NCBI GenBank assembly: GCA_963824905.1
Contig: CAWGRH010000001.1
Span: 343,485-407,484, forward strand
Direction of reading: 5' to 3'
DNA length: 64,000 bases
Source of the DNA: JAJPKK01 sp963824905
GTDB lineage: Bacteria; Pseudomonadota; Alphaproteobacteria; Rhizobiales; Xanthobacteraceae
In this document: positions 1-7,539 of the stretch, piece after piece
Position numbering within the stretch: the first letter of the stretch is position 1
Layout: every line of letters begins with the position of its first letter
The notes under the pieces: generated by a model
The model's input: only the letters and a program-made list of their open reading frames with translations
The model's database searches: none
What the model was told of the DNA's origin: nothing
Program-made: the position numbers and the translations under genes

Positions 1-1547
1 TCCTGGTGAACCTCGTCGTTGTAGAACGAGCGATTGTTGGCGACGATGATCAGGAGGGGAATGCGGTAGTGCACCGCAGTCCACAGCGACGTCGCGCTCA
101 TCAGGAAGTCGCCGTCGCCGCAGATGCCGATCGGCAGCCGGCCCGACCCCTTGAGCGCGAGCGCCGCGCCGACCGAAATGCCGGGGCCGCCGCCGACGCC
201 GCCGCCGCCATCCGAGCCCAAGAAGTCGAGCGGGTGGCGGAAATGCCAGAACGAGGTCTGCCAGGAGAGCGGCAGATGGGCGAGCGACACGTCGCGCTTG
301 CCGACCACGCCGCGCAGCGCATGGGCGAGGTCCTCGATGCCGAGCGCGCGGCCGGGCTTCGGCTCATGTAAAGGCCGCGCGGGTCCCGCGGACGCCGTGC
401 GCGCGCCCGGCCCGATCGCCTGGACGAGAGCCGCAGTCGCCGTATCCGGATCGGCCGAGATGAAGAGGTCGACCGGCGGGAGGGCCTGGTAGTCCATGCT
501 CCAGCCGTTGTGGAGCTGATGGTCGAGCGAAATCTGGATCACCTTGCCGGCCGGCGCCCCGCCGAGCGGCTTGAAGGTGCCGGCGAGATCGACCCAGTCG
601 AGACTCACGATGACGTCGGCGTCCTTGAGGAGCGGCGTCAGTTCGTCCTTGGTGAACACCATCGGCGCATCGACATGGAGCGGATGGTCGGTGGGGAAGG
701 CCGCCCCGACCTTGAGGTTGGTGCAAACGCGCGCGCCAATTGCTTCGGCCAAGGCGACGCGATGTTTCCACGCGGTCTCGTCGCGCGACACCCGGCCGGC
801 GAGGATGACCGGGCGCTTGGCCGCCTTGAGCCATTCCGCGGCCTGCCGGATGGCATCGGCGGGCGGGGCGTTCACGACCGGCGGCATGTACCGGTTGACG
901 TCGCAGGGCGGCAGCGGCTTCTCGAGCACCGACTCCTGCATGTCGGCATCGAGATTGATGTAGACCGGGCCCTGCGGCGCGGTGTTGGCGAGCCACGCGC
1001 CGCGCAGCAGCGATTCACGCGCGGCGGCCGGGGAGGCGGGCTGGTCGTCCCACTTGGTGTAGGGGCGCACGATCGCGCCCTGGTCGGCGGCGGTGTGGAT
1101 CCAGTCGATCCACGGCCGGCGCTTTGCCGCGTCGACCGGGCCGGTGGCGCCGAGGATGACGATCGGCATGCGGTCGCACCAGGCGTTGAAGATCGCCATG
1201 GTGGCGTGGAACAGCCCGACATTGGAATGTACCGCGGCGCCCATCGCCTTGCCGGTGACCTTGGCATAGCCGTGGGCGATCGCGACCGCCGCCTCTTCGT
1301 GCAGGCACAACAGCATCTGCGGCGCGGCGTTGCCGATGTAATTGACCAGGCTGTCGTGCAGGCCGCGATAGCTCGCCCCGGGATTGAGCGCGATATAGGG
1401 AATGTCGAGATCGCGCAGCACCTCGGCCACGACATCGCTGCCGAAGCCGGCCGCATTGGTGCCGGACGGGATCGGACGCTCGACGGCGGCGGTGTCGATC
1501 TTGTGCGCTTGGGGCGGCCGAACGGGTGCGGCTTCGCGTGTTGACAT
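1..1547 (-). CDS. Thiamine pyrophosphate-dependent enzyme, acetolactate synthase/benzoylformate decarboxylase family (3' end outside window)
   Basis: This frame stays open from an ATG at 1547 to the window edge, giving about 515 residues without the C-terminus. The N-terminal PYR domain carries the catalytic-type glutamate in LHEEAAVAIAHGYA (residues about 82-95). The C-terminal PP domain shows the TPP/Mg binding signature: GDGDF near residue 477, followed about 25 residues later by NN in IVANNRSFYNDE. Family members condense or decarboxylate 2-keto acids in the cytoplasm. The substrate cannot be read from sequence, because acetolactate synthase, benzoylformate decarboxylase and glyoxylate carboligase share this layout. 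No small regulatory subunit lies nearby, so a biosynthetic IlvB role is less likely than a catabolic one. The family call is secure and the specific activity is open. Confidence 0.85.
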   Translation of the reverse strand, partial: MSTREAAPVRPPQAHKIDTAAVERPIPSGTNAAGFGSDVVAEVLRDLDIPYIALNPGASYRGLHDSLVNYIGNAAPQMLLCLHEEAAVAIAHGYAKVTGKAMGAAVHSNVGLFHATMAIFNAWCDRMPIVILGATGPVDAAKRRPWIDWIHTAADQGAIVRPYTKWDDQPASPAAARESLLRGAWLANTAPQGPVYINLDADMQESVLEKPLPPCDVNRYMPPVVNAPPADAIRQAAEWLKAAKRPVILAGRVSRDETAWKHRVALAEAIGARVCTNLKVGAAFPTDHPLHVDAPMVFTKDELTPLLKDADVIVSLDWVDLAGTFKPLGGAPAGKVIQISLDHQLHNGWSMDYQALPPVDLFISADPDTATAALVQAIGPGARTASAGPARPLHEPKPGRALGIEDLAHALRGVVGKRDVSLAHLPLSWQTSFWHFRHPLDFLGSDGGGGVGGGPGISVGAALALKGSGRLPIGICGDGDFLMSATSLWTAVHYRIPLLIIVANNRSFYNDEVHQ

Positions 1548-1958
1548 CGGGGCGGGGCTTTCTGATCAGGCGGATTGGGGACGCGATCCAAGCCGATCAC
1601 GAGCCTTCACGCAACCGGGCCGGCACGGTGAGAGTGGCCGAGCCGTGACGACCCAGTTCCGGCTGTTGCCGAGTGCACGAGCGCCGTCGCGTTCGCTCAG
1701 AAGTTGAGACCGCGCTGCCGGTATTATTGAACGGCGACGAATTTGTGGCTTCCGTGTCACAGGTCGGGTGCAAACTACAAGCAATACCCAGGGAACTCGT
1801 TGATTCGTTGCGGTGCGCCGGTAGAGGTATAGCCGGGTGTTGTGGGTAGCGTGATACGGGACAGTGTTCTAACGGCGTCCCGCGGTGATGTCGCAGAGTT
1901 GTACCGTCGGCGATGGGGTCCGGCGGGGACGTATGCGGTGCAGTAGTGGGGTGGGGAC
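1548..1958. other. Intergenic stretch without a recognised gene
   Basis: About 410 bases between the divergent TPP-enzyme gene and the next plus-strand ORF. Short frames exist on both strands but lack family resemblance or a convincing ribosome binding site. It presumably holds the promoters of both flanking genes, although no clear boxes could be picked out. Confidence 0.5.
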
Positions 1959-2180
1959 ATGAACGCTTTCGATGTCGAGTCGTTTATTGCGGAAATGGAT
2001 CGCATGGGCGTCAGGTTGACGGCGCTTCCGCTCGCGGACGGGACCGTCCGGGTGAACCGCTGGCGCACCATGTCGGCGGTCGAGCACGGCCACAGGATCG
2101 ATCATCTCTGGGGTTCGGTCGGTCATGACCAAACCCGGATGGAGACCCTGGCGGCCCATCTCATGAAGCGGGCGGCCTGA
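1959..2180 (+). CDS. Small hypothetical protein (73 residues)
   Basis: The ATG at 1959 follows a purine-rich GGTGGGGAC ribosome binding site. The product is a short soluble protein beginning MNAFDVESFIAEMDRMG and ending LAAHLMKRAA, with no signal peptide or membrane segment. The composition, with amphipathic helices and the tract WRTMSAVEHGHRIDHLW, looks like real protein. I do not recognise a family. It stands alone, with about 180 bases to the downstream glutathione S-transferase, so an operon is not indicated. It could still be a chance frame. Confidence 0.45.
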   Translation: MNAFDVESFIAEMDRMGVRLTALPLADGTVRVNRWRTMSAVEHGHRIDHLWGSVGHDQTRMETLAAHLMKRAA

Positions 2181-2358
2181 GGCCGAGGGTCCGAGGAGCT
2201 GCCGGCGCAGTGGTCACGGGATCATCGCCGGTCGCTCGCGTCGGTCGGTGGGCTCTCGTCTGAGCGCGCGTCGGGAAAGTGCGTCGGCGGCGGCACGCGG
2301 TATCGGTGATGCCGGGCGGTCTGATATCTAGCGGTCCTCAGATATGGGGAACCGCACG

Positions 2359-2988
2359 ATGAAGCTCTACGATTATGCGCCAGCGCCCAATCCGCGCCGG
2401 GTGCGCATGTTTCTCGCCGAGAAGGGCATCGCTCTGCCGACGGTCCAGATCGATCTGCGCGCCAACGCGCAGTTCCTGCCCGAATTTCGCGCCATCAATC
2501 CCGACTGCACCGTGCCGGTGCTCGAGCTCGATGACGGCACCCGTGTCGCCGACGTCATGGCGATCTGCGTCTATTTCGAGGTGCTGCAGCCGGAGCCCGC
2601 GCTGATGGGGGTCGGTCCGCTCGGTAGCGCCACCGTCACCGCCTGGCAGCGCGAGGTCGAGCGCGACGGCTTCTTCGCGGTCGCGGAGGCGCTGCGCAAT
2701 TCTTCTCCCGCCTTCAAAGGACGGGCGCTGCCGGGCGCCGAGGACTACGAGCAGATTGCGGCCCTCGTCGAGCGCGGGCGGGCCCGGGTCGCGAAGTTCT
2801 TTCACACGCTCGACGCCCGCCTCGCTGCGCATGAATTCGTCGCCGGCGATGCGTTCTCGATCGCCGACATCACTGCGGTAGTGGCAGTCGATTTCGCCCG
2901 CTGGATCAAGCTCACAGCGGCCGAGGACTTGGTTCACCTGCGCCGCTGGCACACGGACATATCGGCGCGCCCGAGCGCCAAGGCGTAA
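2359..2988 (+). CDS. Glutathione S-transferase family protein
   Basis: The 209-residue product has the two-domain GST layout. The N-terminal thioredoxin-like fold starts MKLYDYAPAPNPRRVRMFLAEKGI, contains the cis-proline tract CTVPVLELDDGT (about residues 53-64), and leads into an all-helical C-domain with FVAGDAFSIADITAVVAVDF near residues 160-180. These enzymes conjugate glutathione to electrophiles or carry out related thiol chemistry in the cytoplasm. An in-frame ATG exists at 2344, but GGGGAA at 2347-2352 sits at the right distance for the ATG at 2359, which also matches the usual MKLY start. No neighbour suggests a particular substrate. Confidence 0.88.
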   Translation: MKLYDYAPAPNPRRVRMFLAEKGIALPTVQIDLRANAQFLPEFRAINPDCTVPVLELDDGTRVADVMAICVYFEVLQPEPALMGVGPLGSATVTAWQREVERDGFFAVAEALRNSSPAFKGRALPGAEDYEQIAALVERGRARVAKFFHTLDARLAAHEFVAGDAFSIADITAVVAVDFARWIKLTAAEDLVHLRRWHTDISARPSAKA

Positions 2989-3067
2989 CAGTCAGGTGCG
3001 TCCAAGACGGTCACTGCGCTGCTTGACCCTGCCGTATGCACACGTCTGTTCGGATGCTCCGGCCTGC

Positions 3068-3221
3068 TCCCTCTCCCCGCGTGCGGGGAGAGGGTCGGGG
3101 TGAGGGGGCGGTTTCACGATTCTGAGCCTTCGAGGATTTCCACTGACACTCAGACTCGCGAAACCGCCCCCTCACCCGGACCGCTTCGCGCTCCGACCTC
3201 TCCCCGCGCGCGGGGAGAGGT
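3068..3221. repeat. Long palindromic intergenic element (CTCTCCCCGC family)
   Basis: Two inverted arms, each containing CTCTCCCCGCG facing CGGGGAGAGG and a GGGGGCGGTTTC / GAAACCGCCCCC block, flank a spacer of about 45 bases. Each arm is itself a hairpin. The element fills most of the gap between the GST gene and the next gene, and a related copy lies at 14513-14640. It resembles dispersed palindromic units of Hyphomicrobiales genomes. No coding function is visible. Confidence 0.75.
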
Positions 3222-3345
3222 GATCCCTGCCGCTCCGGAATGTGAATCTCGCAGGGTCAAGCCTTATCAAGCCGGGCGGACACAAAGTGGGTTCAATGTC
3301 GGCGCAGACTGCGCACGGAGGCTGTTCATCACGAGGTGCAGCGCG

Positions 3346-4002
3346 ATGTCGCCGGTCGCCAGATTCCTGTTCTCCATCGTCGGGTCCGCGTTCTATCTCA
3401 GCCTCGCCGTGCTCGGCTGGGGCGGGTTTGCCGCCTTCTTTTCCAATCCGGCACGAACCGCCCTTGCGGTGGTAACGCTTCTCATAGGTGTCGCGGCGTT
3501 CTTCGCCGGCGGCAATCTGAGCCGCGGGGTGCGGGAGGACCGCAGCAACCGCTGGGTCATCGCGGTGCTGACCGTGATCGGGCTCGTCGCCGGCTATCTG
3601 CCGGCCCTGACCGATCGCCTGGATTTCTGGACCATCGACGGCAATGCCGTGCGCTGGCTCGGGGTCGCGCTGTACGCCGTCGGCGCGGCCCTGCGGCTGT
3701 GGCCAGTCTATGTGCTCGGCAACCGCTTCAGCGGCCTCGTCGCCATCCAGCCGGGGCACACCCTCCTCACCACCGGCATCTACAGCGTGATCCGGCACCC
3801 GAGCTACCTCGGGCTCTTCGTCAATGCGCTGGGCTGGGCGCTCGCGTTCCGCTCCGTCGTCGGCGTGCTGCTCGCCCTTTCGACCCTGGTGCCGCTGGTC
3901 GGCCGCATCGTCGCCGAAGAAAGGCTGCTGCAGACCCAATTCGGCAGCGAATATGACGCCTACCGGGCGCGCACGTCGCGGCTGATCCCGGGAGTGTGGT
4001 AG
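3346..4002 (+). CDS. Isoprenylcysteine carboxyl methyltransferase (ICMT) family membrane protein
   Basis: The 218-residue integral membrane protein has about five hydrophobic segments. It carries the family's C-terminal signature: TGIYSVIRHPSYLGLF (around residues 141-156) and the tail EERLLQTQFGSEYDAYRART. Members methylate carboxylates or related groups using S-adenosylmethionine in the membrane. Bacterial representatives are mostly of unknown substrate. The frame is open upstream to 3100, but that part crosses a palindromic repeat and reads as non-coding. The ATG at 3346 begins MSPVARFLFSIVGSAFYLSL, directly at the first membrane helix, and was therefore chosen. Confidence 0.82.
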   Translation: MSPVARFLFSIVGSAFYLSLAVLGWGGFAAFFSNPARTALAVVTLLIGVAAFFAGGNLSRGVREDRSNRWVIAVLTVIGLVAGYLPALTDRLDFWTIDGNAVRWLGVALYAVGAALRLWPVYVLGNRFSGLVAIQPGHTLLTTGIYSVIRHPSYLGLFVNALGWALAFRSVVGVLLALSTLVPLVGRIVAEERLLQTQFGSEYDAYRARTSRLIPGVW

Positions 4003-4181
4003 GCGGGGATTCCGCCGCATGGGCGCGTCGTCCCGCGCAGGCCGCATATCGGCATCGCCGGGCTTTTCCGCGGAATTGACAAAAAGCCGGCTAAGTTGGC
4101 GTCGGGTGCGCGCTTGCGATCACGGAGCGCGCCACGTCCTGGGGGCTCGATTCCGGCGAGTAGCCGATGGGGAGAAGTTCC

Positions 4182-4469
4182 ATGCGAAGCTTGGTGGCGA
4201 CGATGGTGATCGTGGCGATCGCGAGCCCGGCCTATGCCCAGGTTTCCCCGGGCGGTCCCCCGGGAAGCTCTTCGGACAGCGCGAGGCCCAGCCTCACCCT
4301 GGGCGGCGGGGTCAAATCGAAGACCGCGGACGAATTGAAGGAGGAGAAGGAGCGGGACAGTGCCTACAAAGCAGGCGCTGCCAAGATCCCCGACCAGAAA
4401 GCGAAGTCCGACCCTTGGGGCAATCTTCGCACCGCCGCGCCCAAGGCGACCGCGCAGAAGCCGAAATAG
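4182..4469 (+). CDS. Small exported hypothetical protein (95 residues)
   Basis: The ATG at 4182 is preceded by GGGGAGAAG at good spacing, and the product opens with a signal peptide (MRSLVATMVIVAIASPAYAQ, probable cleavage after AYA). The mature part is hydrophilic: a Gly/Pro/Ser-rich stretch, then a charged helix (KTADELKEEKERDSAYKA), then KIPDQKAKSDPWGNLR. The KIPDQKA...DPWGNLR tract recalls a family of short periplasmic proteins of unknown function common in Bradyrhizobium-like genomes; that resemblance is from memory. It probably acts in the periplasm. No enzymatic motif is visible. Confidence 0.75.
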   Translation: MRSLVATMVIVAIASPAYAQVSPGGPPGSSSDSARPSLTLGGGVKSKTADELKEEKERDSAYKAGAAKIPDQKAKSDPWGNLRTAAPKATAQKPK

Positions 4470-4490
4470 GGGGGCAGTAGTCCATCCGCG

Positions 4491-4577
4491 TCATCGCCGG
4501 GCTTGACCCGGCGATCCCGATCATGTGGCACGGCCGCGCCTTGATAAGCGGGATGGCCGGTCAAGCCAGCCCATGAC
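4491..4577. repeat. Dispersed palindromic repeat, family A (GCCGGGCTTGACCCGGC)
   Basis: The left arm, TCATCGCCGGGCTTGACCCGGCGATCC, is broken here as a short hairpin GCCGGGCTTGACCCGGC and is answered by an inverted right arm ending in CCATGAC. The same layout recurs at 33041-33157, 46058-46169, 52229-52315 and 55704-55795. It lies between two convergent genes. Confidence 0.8.
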
Positions 4578-4601
4578 GACTGTGATGATATTGCGCTCGG
4601 A

Positions 4602-4949
4602 CTAATGCGTCTGCCGCACCTTGATCATGCGGCAGAGCTCCGCGATCTCGATCGGCTCCAAGGGGTCCTGCTCCGACGCGGGCCGTCTGAAAGTATCCGG
4701 TCGCGCGGACATGAGGATGATCGGCCCACGCGGGCTGCGCTTCTTGATCAACTGTGCCAGCGCGAGGCTGCGCGGTTCGCCGGCCCGATCGGTGACGATC
4801 ACGTCGATCGCGTCCGAGCCGTCGAAGGGAACTCCGGGATCGAGCGCAAGAAACGTGCGCATTCCCACGCTCTCGAACGAGCGCGCCGCCGCGCGCGCGA
4901 ACGCAGCATCGTCGTCAACCGTCAAAACGAAAATCGATCCCCCAGGCAT
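4602..4949 (-). CDS. Receiver-like (CheY-type) single-domain protein, short
   Basis: From the ATG at 4949 the product is 115 residues: GGSIFVLTVDDDAAFARAAARSFESVGM, then AIDVIVTDRAGEP, then GPIILMSARPD. This follows the receiver order of an acidic pocket (VDDD), a phosphoacceptor aspartate (VIVTD, about residue 54) and a serine in the Thr/Ser position. The usual conserved lysine and the last beta-alpha unit are not evident; the protein ends IEIAELCRMIKVRQTH. It may be a degenerate signalling module without an output domain. No kinase is nearby. An upstream in-frame ATG at 5084 would add 45 uncharacteristic residues and was not used. Confidence 0.6.
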   Translation of the reverse strand: MPGGSIFVLTVDDDAAFARAAARSFESVGMRTFLALDPGVPFDGSDAIDVIVTDRAGEPRSLALAQLIKKRSPRGPIILMSARPDTFRRPASEQDPLEPIEIAELCRMIKVRQTH

Positions 4950-5278
4950 TGCCTGCGCCCCGCCCCAAATCAGGACATTAATAACATAAATAGCCGTGAC
5001 AAAAATCACACAGCGCAAGTTTAAACACGGCGCTTCCACTCCCGCGGGAACAACGTGTGGCGCGGATGACGCTATTTTCAGCAAATTCGACGAGTGGCTG
5101 TGGCTGCCGCAGGGCCGAAGGAAAGCGGACCGTGCAGTCCCCCGCAGGAGAACACGGTATTTGGTTCACTAAAACGTGGGTGGGCACCTCATCAAATATT
5201 TCTTCGAACCTTTCAGCCGGTGATGTGACGAAACAATCAGGGGCACAATGAAACGAAACTGAAACAGGGACAAAGACC

Positions 5279-5374
5279 ATGGGCACCACCCGCTTCTTTG
5301 GTCTCGATTCGTTCGAGTGGTCCGTAACGCTCGCGAGCTCAGCGCTGATCGCGCTCGCCGTATGGGTGATGTGA
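5279..5374 (+). CDS. Candidate 31-residue membrane protein
   Basis: The ATG at 5279 follows ACAGGGACAAAG, a plausible ribosome binding site. The frame encodes 31 residues and ends at TGA 5372-5374. After a polar start (MGTTRFFGLDSFEW) the rest, SVTLASSALIALAVWVM, is one hydrophobic segment running to the C-terminus, as in a small single-pass membrane protein. It sits in an otherwise empty gap of about 730 bases (4950-5683) in which I see no other gene. There is no homology evidence, and a chance frame of this length is possible. Confidence 0.4.
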   Translation: MGTTRFFGLDSFEWSVTLASSALIALAVWVM

Positions 5375-5683
5375 GGAGCTCCCTGAGGCTTCTCAATTTG
5401 CGTTGAAGGCGCGAGCGCACGCCGCGCCCACGGTCGACATCGGAGCCATTCGTTCGCCCGCGATGCGGGGGAGGCACCGGCGTTCCAGCCGAAGCTCCGA
5501 AGCCCCCGATTCGGTGTTAAGCTCCGGCTGAATCCGACGTCTCGTGCGCGAGTTCTCCATGGAGCCTTTGCCGATCGCCCGATCCAAGTTCCCAGCCGAG
5601 GCGTCTCCAGTCGCGGCATGTCCAGCCGCGGCGTCACGTAGCCGGCGGTGCAGGCTGCGTCACACGACAGGAGGGGAGGGCAT

Positions 5684-7144
5684 ATGAAACGCCGCCAATT
5701 TCTGCATCTTGCAGCCGGTGCGCTCCCGCTAGCGTGGAGCGTTGCCCGCGCCGATGACGCAACGTCTCGCCGGCCGTCCCTCGCAGCGCGCCTTGCCGCC
5801 TATGCCGACGGCCTGCGCTACGACGACCTCGACGACGCGACCGTCGAGAGCGTCAAGGTGCACATCATCGACGCGCTCGGCTGCGGCCTTGCGGCCTTCG
5901 ACGAGAAGCCGGTGCGCATCTGCCGCAGCGTCGCGCTCGCGCACGGTGGCGGCGGCGCGACCGTCATCGGCACCACGCGGCGCGCCGCGCCAGACCTTGC
6001 GGCCTTCGCCAACGGTGCCGCCATCCGCTATCTCGACCTCAACGACGCCTATGTCGGCCGCATCACCGGGCATCCGAGCGACAACATCGCGGCGTGCCTC
6101 GCGGTCGCGGAGGCCGAGCATGCGACCACCGCGGAGCTGATCACCGCGGTTGCCCTTGCCTACGAGGTCAATTGCCGGCTGATCGATGCCTTCGACGCCA
6201 ATATCGCCGTCCGCGGCTGGGACGTTCCGGTCTTGAGCCTGCCTGCCGTCGCGCTCGCCGCCGGCAAGCTGATGAAGCTCACTCCCGACCGCCTGGAGCA
6301 GGCCGTCAATCTCGCGGTGAACGATCACATTCCGCTCGGCCAGACGCGGGCGCAAACGCTGTCCGACTGGAAGGGGATCGCCGACGCCGAAGCGGCGCGC
6401 AATGCCGTCTTCGCGGCGATGCTCGCGCGCGAAGGGTTGACGGGCCCGACACCGATCTTCGAAGGGAAGTGGGGCTTCTTCACACTCGTCGCCGGTTCGG
6501 CCGAACTCGATGTCGGCGCGTTCGGCCGGCGCGGCCTCCCGTTCCTGGTGCACAAATGCGGCCTCAAGAGCTACGCGGCCCACATCACCGCGCAGACCGC
6601 GATTCCCGCGGCCGCCGCGCTCGCGAAAGAGATCGGCACTCTCGATCGCATCACGGCGCTCGAGATCGGCACCACCCGCCGCGGTCGCCAGGTCGCCGGG
6701 ACCGATCCCGAGAAATGGGCGCCGGACACCAAGGAGACCGCGGATCACAGCCTGCCCTATATCGTGGCCCGCGCGATGTTCGACGGCACCATCGACAACG
6801 AGAGCTACGCACCGGAAAAGCTGCACGATCCGCGCCTCCTCGCCTTCATGCAAAAGATCACCGTGAAAGAGGACCCCGCCTTCGCAATGCTCACCGGCGA
6901 CGTGCCGCCAACGCGGCTTACTGCGACGCTTGACGACGGGCGACGCGTCGTACGCCTCGTCGACAAGATGCCCGGTTTTCCCGGTCAGCCGATGAGCCGT
7001 GCTGACGTCGAGCGGAAATTCCGCAGCAACGTCGGCAGCCGGTGGCCGCGGGAGCGGACCGACGCGGTTCTCCAGGCATTGTGGACGCTCGAGGAGGCGA
7101 ACGACCTGTCGGCTCTGCTGGGCAAGCTCGTGGTGCAGGCGTAG
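5684..7144 (+). CDS. MmgE/PrpD family protein with twin-arginine signal
   Basis: The 486-residue product belongs to the 2-methylcitrate dehydratase / cis-aconitate decarboxylase family. It has the helical N-domain with VKVHIIDALGCGLAAF, the conserved YLDLNDAYVGRITGHPSDNIAACLAVAE, and a C-terminal lid domain. The ATG at 5684 was chosen because GGAGGGGAGG lies just before it and it opens MKRRQFLHLAAGALPLAW, which looks like a Tat signal peptide. Most relatives are cytoplasmic, so an exported member is unusual. The family acts on small di- and tricarboxylates, but no propionate or itaconate genes are adjacent. The following antitoxin gene begins 10 bases after the stop, so the two may be cotranscribed. 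Confidence 0.82.
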   Translation: MKRRQFLHLAAGALPLAWSVARADDATSRRPSLAARLAAYADGLRYDDLDDATVESVKVHIIDALGCGLAAFDEKPVRICRSVALAHGGGGATVIGTTRRAAPDLAAFANGAAIRYLDLNDAYVGRITGHPSDNIAACLAVAEAEHATTAELITAVALAYEVNCRLIDAFDANIAVRGWDVPVLSLPAVALAAGKLMKLTPDRLEQAVNLAVNDHIPLGQTRAQTLSDWKGIADAEAARNAVFAAMLAREGLTGPTPIFEGKWGFFTLVAGSAELDVGAFGRRGLPFLVHKCGLKSYAAHITAQTAIPAAAALAKEIGTLDRITALEIGTTRRGRQVAGTDPEKWAPDTKETADHSLPYIVARAMFDGTIDNESYAPEKLHDPRLLAFMQKITVKEDPAFAMLTGDVPPTRLTATLDDGRRVVRLVDKMPGFPGQPMSRADVERKFRSNVGSRWPRERTDAVLQALWTLEEANDLSALLGKLVVQA

Positions 7145-7154
7145 GACGAGATCG

Positions 7155-7466
7155 ATGACCAGGAAGATTCCGAAGCGCGGCTTACCGCCCATGCATCCGG
7201 GCGAACTTCTGAGGGAGGAGATTTTGCCGGCGCTCGATCGGCCGAAGACCGAGATCGCCAGGCTGCTCGGAGTGTCCCGCCAGACGCTCTACGACATCCT
7301 TGAGGGAAGGCAGCCGGTCACACCGATGATGGCCTTGCGGCTTGGAAAGCTGTGCGGAAATGGTCCCGATCTCTGGCTCAATCTGCAGAAGCGGTACGAT
7401 CTGCACCGCGCCAAACAAGAGCTTGGAGAGAAGATCAACTCTATTCCGACGTTGGATGTGGCGTGA
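7155..7466 (+). CDS. higA: HigA-type antitoxin / XRE-family transcriptional regulator
   Basis: The 103-residue protein has a helix-turn-helix (KTEIARLLGVSRQTLYDILE, about residues 31-50) preceded by the HigA hallmark PPMHPGELLREEILPAL and followed by PVTPMMALRLGKLCGNGPDLW. HigA binds and neutralises the RNA-cleaving HigB toxin and represses the operon. HigB normally lies immediately upstream, but here the upstream gene is the MmgE/PrpD gene and no HigB-like frame is visible on either side. It is therefore either an orphan antitoxin or an adopted regulator of its neighbour. The ATG at 7155 starts MTRKIPKRGL; the ribosome binding site is weak. Confidence 0.85.
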   Translation: MTRKIPKRGLPPMHPGELLREEILPALDRPKTEIARLLGVSRQTLYDILEGRQPVTPMMALRLGKLCGNGPDLWLNLQKRYDLHRAKQELGEKINSIPTLDVA

Positions 7467-7539
7467 ACGGCTATCTCCAAGGATTGACGGGTCGCGCGAC
7501 GGCGCTCGCCAATTTGATTAGATCAAGGTGGGCTGGTCG

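Noticed and set aside
510..1544. Long plus-strand open frame opposite the TPP-enzyme gene
   Set aside because: It is the antisense of a high-GC gene. The product is Arg/Gly/Asp-rich without any family motif, while the minus strand carries complete TPP motifs.
5729..7192. Long minus-strand frame opposite the MmgE/PrpD gene
   Set aside because: An antisense shadow with low-complexity Arg/Gly/Val composition. The plus strand has the signal peptide, ribosome binding site and family motifs.
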